DNA of 9,645 bases. Source: Coriobacteriales bacterium. GTDB taxonomy: Bacteria; Actinomycetota; Coriobacteriia; Coriobacteriales; UBA8131. The stretch lies in assembly GCA_031286975.1 (NCBI GenBank), contig JAITTM010000196.1, positions 1 through 9,645 on the forward strand, in the 5' to 3' direction. The notes beneath the pieces are model-generated. The model was not told the origin of the DNA. It ran no database searches and saw nothing but the letters and a program-made list of their open reading frames with translations. This document shows, piece by piece, positions 7,514-9,645 of this stretch (the stretch's first letter is position 1; the number at the start of each line of letters is the position of its first letter). The translations under genes were made by a program, and so were the position numbers.

Positions 7514-8219
7514 ATTTCTTGCTACAGAGTTCGACGATTTGCGCGGCGCGCCGCTTGAGGGCGCCTTTTGCGTTCTTGGCATCGAAATCCATGCGGCTGG
7601 CGAGCGATTTTTTAACGTCCTTGCCTATCTTGCCGCCACTGAAGGCGATCACACTCACCAGCATGTCGCTGAACTCAGGATCGCCGTGGTAGCACTGGAT
7701 AGCCTCGTCAAGCAGGGGCCATATCCTCGTTGCGCGCGCGGCATCCAGTGCGCCATAGGTGCAAAGAAAACGCACCGCCGCAAGCCGGGCAGGCCCTGAC
7801 TCCTCATCATAGAGCGAGGATTCCGCGCCACTTAAGGCCTCGTCGGTCGCGTCAGGGTCGAGCGCCACAACGCGAGTGAGCACGTCAAGGCATTCCCAAC
7901 GGGTCTGCGCCTCGGGGCGATGCAGCGCATCGGCAACCTGCGGGATGTAGGGCACGAGCGTGCCCGGGTTGCTCTCGGAGACCACGCCTATCGCCGCGGC
8001 GCTGAACTGCCGTATACGGCGCACATCGGTCGAGAGGTTCTCGATCAGCGCCTCGAGTATCACCGTGTCCTGCAGCGCCTGGTTCGCGATGGTCGCACGG
8101 TCGGCGGAGGGGTCGAAGACGATCTGCTTGTCGTTGCTGTCCTTGGCACCTTTCGCGCCCTTGGCCGTGCTCTTGGTAACGCTCTTGGCCGTGCTCTTCT
8201 CTGCGCTTTTTGCTGTCAT
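7512..8219 (-). CDS. HEAT-repeat-like protein with lysine-periodic N-terminal tail, function unknown
   Basis: A 235-residue, soluble, largely helical protein. Residues 1-31 form an Ala/Ser/Thr/Lys tail with lysine at every fourth position (4, 8, 12, 16, 20), then 23, 26 and 31. Residues 40-230 look like HEAT/ARM-type helical pairs, for example [14 protein letters not shown] (67-80), then a turn and [20 protein letters not shown], and later [11 protein letters not shown]. These folds bind proteins and have no catalytic motif. The start codon overlaps the LeuD-like stop (ATGA, 8216-8219), and icd begins seven bases after its stop, so it is made together with aconitase-family and isocitrate dehydrogenase enzymes. 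It could be an assembly or scaffold partner for them, or its basic tail could contact nucleic acid; both are guesses. The tail may be poorly conserved, and the true family name cannot be settled without a profile search. Confidence 0.87.
   Translation of the reverse strand: MTAKSAEKSTAKSVTKSTAKGAKGAKDSNDKQIVFDPSADRATIANQALQDTVILEALIENLSTDVRRIRQFSAAAIGVVSESNPGTLVPYIPQVADALHRPEAQTRWECLDVLTRVVALDPDATDEALSGAESSLYDEESGPARLAAVRFLCTYGALDAARATRIWPLLDEAIQCYHGDPEFSDMLVSVIAFSGGKIGKDVKKSLASRMDFDAKNAKGALKRRAAQIVELCSKK
8160..8198 (-). repeat. 15-bp direct repeat coding the lysine-rich tail
   Basis: AAGAGCACGGCCAAG (minus strand) occurs at 8184-8198 and 8160-8174, exactly 24 bp (eight codons) apart, each encoding KSTAK. 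The intervening nine bases encode SVT. This suggests the tail grew by short duplications. Confidence 0.85.
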
Positions 8220-8716
8220 AATGCAAAGCCACCATTCTTCTTGAAATGCGCCGCGAGTCCCCCATCAGCCAGCAGCTTCGCCATCACGGCGGGCAGCGGG
8301 GCACAGGGTAGCTCCTCGTTCTTGGTCAGGTTCTTTACCACGCCGGCCTCAAGATCGACCTCAATGGTATCCCCCTCATCGATGCGCGTGGTATCGCATT
8401 CCACAACCGGCAGGCCGGTGTTGATGGCGTTGCGAAAGAAGATGCGCGCAAAGCTCTGTGCCAGCACCACCTTGGTATTGCTGTGGATAAGAACGAGCGG
8501 TGCCTGCTCGCGTGACGACCCGCAACCAAAGTTGCTACCCGCCACGAGTATGCCTCCCTGGGCAGAGACCCGCTCATAGTAGTGGGGGTCAAGCTCCTCC
8601 ATGGCATGCTGCGCCATCTCGTTCATGTCGTTGGACTTGAACTTGTACTTGCCCGAAATGATGTAGTCGGTGTTGATGTCGTCGCCAAACTTGAATGCCT
8701 GTGCCTGAATGCTCAT
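8216..8716 (-). CDS. Aconitase-family hydro-lyase small subunit (LeuD-like swivel domain)
   Basis: A 166-residue small subunit of the isopropylmalate isomerase/homoaconitase group; it forms a swivelling domain over the Fe-S active site of the large subunit. Signatures: FGDDINTDYIISGKY (10-24) and GSNFGCGSSREQAP (60-73), whose serine/arginine residues bind substrate and act in catalysis. The specificity loop after TDYII reads YKFK (24-27), unlike the YLRT reported for homoaconitase or the YLV-type of isopropylmalate isomerase in methanogens. The ATG at 8716 overlaps the large-subunit stop by four bases (ATGA) with GAGGAAG just upstream. An open frame extending to 9007 is an off-frame reading of the large-subunit gene. 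Being followed by a HEAT-like gene and icd, rather than leuB, points to isocitrate chemistry as an alternative to leucine synthesis. The family call is firm; the substrate is open. Confidence 0.93.
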   Translation of the reverse strand: MSIQAQAFKFGDDINTDYIISGKYKFKSNDMNEMAQHAMEELDPHYYERVSAQGGILVAGSNFGCGSSREQAPLVLIHSNTKVVLAQSFARIFFRNAINTGLPVVECDTTRIDEGDTIEVDLEAGVVKNLTKNEELPCAPLPAVMAKLLADGGLAAHFKKNGGFAL

Positions 8717-9645
8717 AGATACTTCCTCGGGTCGGTTATCTGCGCTTCGAGTACGCTGGCGGCCACGGTTGCGGGGCTGCCCAGGTAGATGAACGAGTTG
8801 CTGTTGCCCATGCGCCCCTTGAAGTTGCGATTGGCGGTCGAGATCACGTTCTCGCCATCGCTCGGCACCCCGTTGTGGGTGCCCACACAGGGGCCGCAGC
8901 CGGGGGTGACCACGCAGGCACCCGCCTCGACCAGCGTCTGGATGTAGCCCTCCGCCATGGCGGCCAGATAGATGTCCTTGGACGCCGGGGCAACCACCAG
9001 GCGGCAATCGGGATGGATACGGCGCCCCCCCAGCATACGGGCAGCAACCGCAAAATCCTCCAGACGCCCATTGGTGCAGGTTCCAATCACACCCTGGGCA
9101 ATAGGCGTGCCAGCGACCTCGGTCACAGAAACCACGTTGCCCACCGCATGCGGTTTGGCGATCTGCGGCTCAAGCGCCGTGGCATCGATCTCGATAGTCT
9201 GCGCGTATACCGCGTCGGGGTCGGGGTCGACGGGACGGGGAGCGCGGGCGAGCTCGCCTCGTGCGGCAAAGAAGGCCGCGGTCTTCTCATCAGCTTTCAT
9301 GAGCCCCGCCTTGGCACCCACCTCGATGGCCATGTTGCTGATAGTCATGCGCGCGTCGATGCTCAGCGCGTCGATAGTGCTGCCGCTGAACTCCAACGCC
9401 TGGTAGGTCGCACCGTCAACGCCGATGAGCCCGGCCAGATAGAGGATGATATCCTTTGAATAGACACCCGCCGACAGCGCGCCCTCTATGATGACGTGGA
9501 TGGTCTCGGGCACCTTGAACCAGAGCTTGCCGGCGACCATCGCCGCCGCGCCGTCGGTGGAGCCCACGCCAGTGCTAAAGATGTTGAGCGCCCCATAGGT
9601 GCAGGTGTGCGAGTCGCAGCCCACCACCAAATCGCCGGGCACCAC
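8713..9645 (-). CDS. Aconitase-family hydro-lyase large subunit (LeuC-like), C-terminal 310 residues
   Basis: Partial: the frame is open to the window edge. The GTG at 9645 is internal, because the family's conserved GCDSHTCTYGAL motif starts only nine residues later while full-length members have about 110 more N-terminal residues. The [4Fe-4S] ligands are Cys190 (GTCTNGRLED), Cys250 and Cys253 (CGPCVG), numbered from the visible end. Other signatures are PHAVGNV (165-171) and NRNFKGRMGN (272-281), then IYLGSPATVAAS. The enzyme family isomerises hydroxy-acids (isopropylmalate, homocitrate, citrate or related) by dehydration and rehydration. CDSHTCTYGA, with its extra cysteine, is more like homoaconitase/archaeal-type members than typical proteobacterial LeuC (GDSHTSTHGA). 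The stop overlaps the small-subunit start by four bases. Candidates are isopropylmalate isomerase, an aconitase-type enzyme or a dimethylmalate-dehydratase-like enzyme; the icd neighbour favours aconitase activity by inference only. Confidence 0.94.
   Translation of the reverse strand: MVPGDLVVGCDSHTCTYGALNIFSTGVGSTDGAAAMVAGKLWFKVPETIHVIIEGALSAGVYSKDIILYLAGLIGVDGATYQALEFSGSTIDALSIDARMTISNMAIEVGAKAGLMKADEKTAAFFAARGELARAPRPVDPDPDAVYAQTIEIDATALEPQIAKPHAVGNVVSVTEVAGTPIAQGVIGTCTNGRLEDFAVAARMLGGRRIHPDCRLVVAPASKDIYLAAMAEGYIQTLVEAGACVVTPGCGPCVGTHNGVPSDGENVISTANRNFKGRMGNSNSFIYLGSPATVAASVLEAQITDPRKYL

Noticed and set aside
8717..9007. Upstream extension of the LeuD-like frame to 9007
   Set aside because: This part is an off-frame reading of the large-subunit gene. 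The ATG at 8716 has a ribosome site and begins at the expected family N-terminus.

Overview
This looks like chromosomal sequence from a high-GC anaerobic bacterium. The best guess is Coriobacteriia, Eggerthellaceae-like. That is inferred from the gene types: a stand-alone Tat-exported molybdopterin oxidoreductase pair beside a Crp/Fnr regulator, a eukaryotic-type NADP isocitrate dehydrogenase and a short Thermotoga/archaeal-type S-adenosylhomocysteine hydrolase. No rRNA or tRNA gene is present to confirm it.

Layout. Positions 1-2634 (minus strand) hold, in transcription order, a Crp/Fnr-family regulator, adenosylhomocysteinase (ahcY) and the first 207 codons of methylthioribose-1-phosphate isomerase (mtnA). 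The last two genes overlap by one base. Both enzymes handle by-products of S-adenosylmethionine use: SAH and the MTA-derived sugar. Positions 2820-5973 (plus strand) hold a divergent two-gene operon: a four-cluster ferredoxin-like electron-transfer subunit with its own C-terminal membrane anchor, then a Tat-signal Mo-bisPGD catalytic subunit. No DmsC/NrfD-type membrane subunit follows. The regulator is probably, but not provably, the local controller of this operon.

Positions 5970-6283 form the convergent intergenic region. It contains a 159-bp fold-back, MITE-like element flanked by CTAG/CTAG, inserted exactly at the stop codon of the oxidoreductase gene; a strong bidirectional A7/T7 terminator; and a 9-bp triple tandem repeat that runs into the icd stop codon.

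Positions 6284-9645 (minus strand) hold a tightly packed four-gene operon, in transcription order: a LeuC-like aconitase-family large subunit (5' end beyond the window), a LeuD-like small subunit, a HEAT-like protein with a lysine-periodic N-terminal tail, and NADP-dependent isocitrate dehydrogenase. The first two junctions are 4-bp ATGA overlaps and the last gap is 7 bp. Because the dehydratase pair feeds directly into icd, it may act as the cell's aconitase (citrate to isocitrate to 2-oxoglutarate, for glutamate synthesis) rather than, or as well as, in leucine synthesis. This is inference.

The points most worth a second look are the LeuCD-like/HEAT/icd operon, the fold-back element with its stop-codon target site, and the two-subunit oxidoreductase with a tail-anchored electron-transfer subunit and an unusual Fe-S cysteine pattern.
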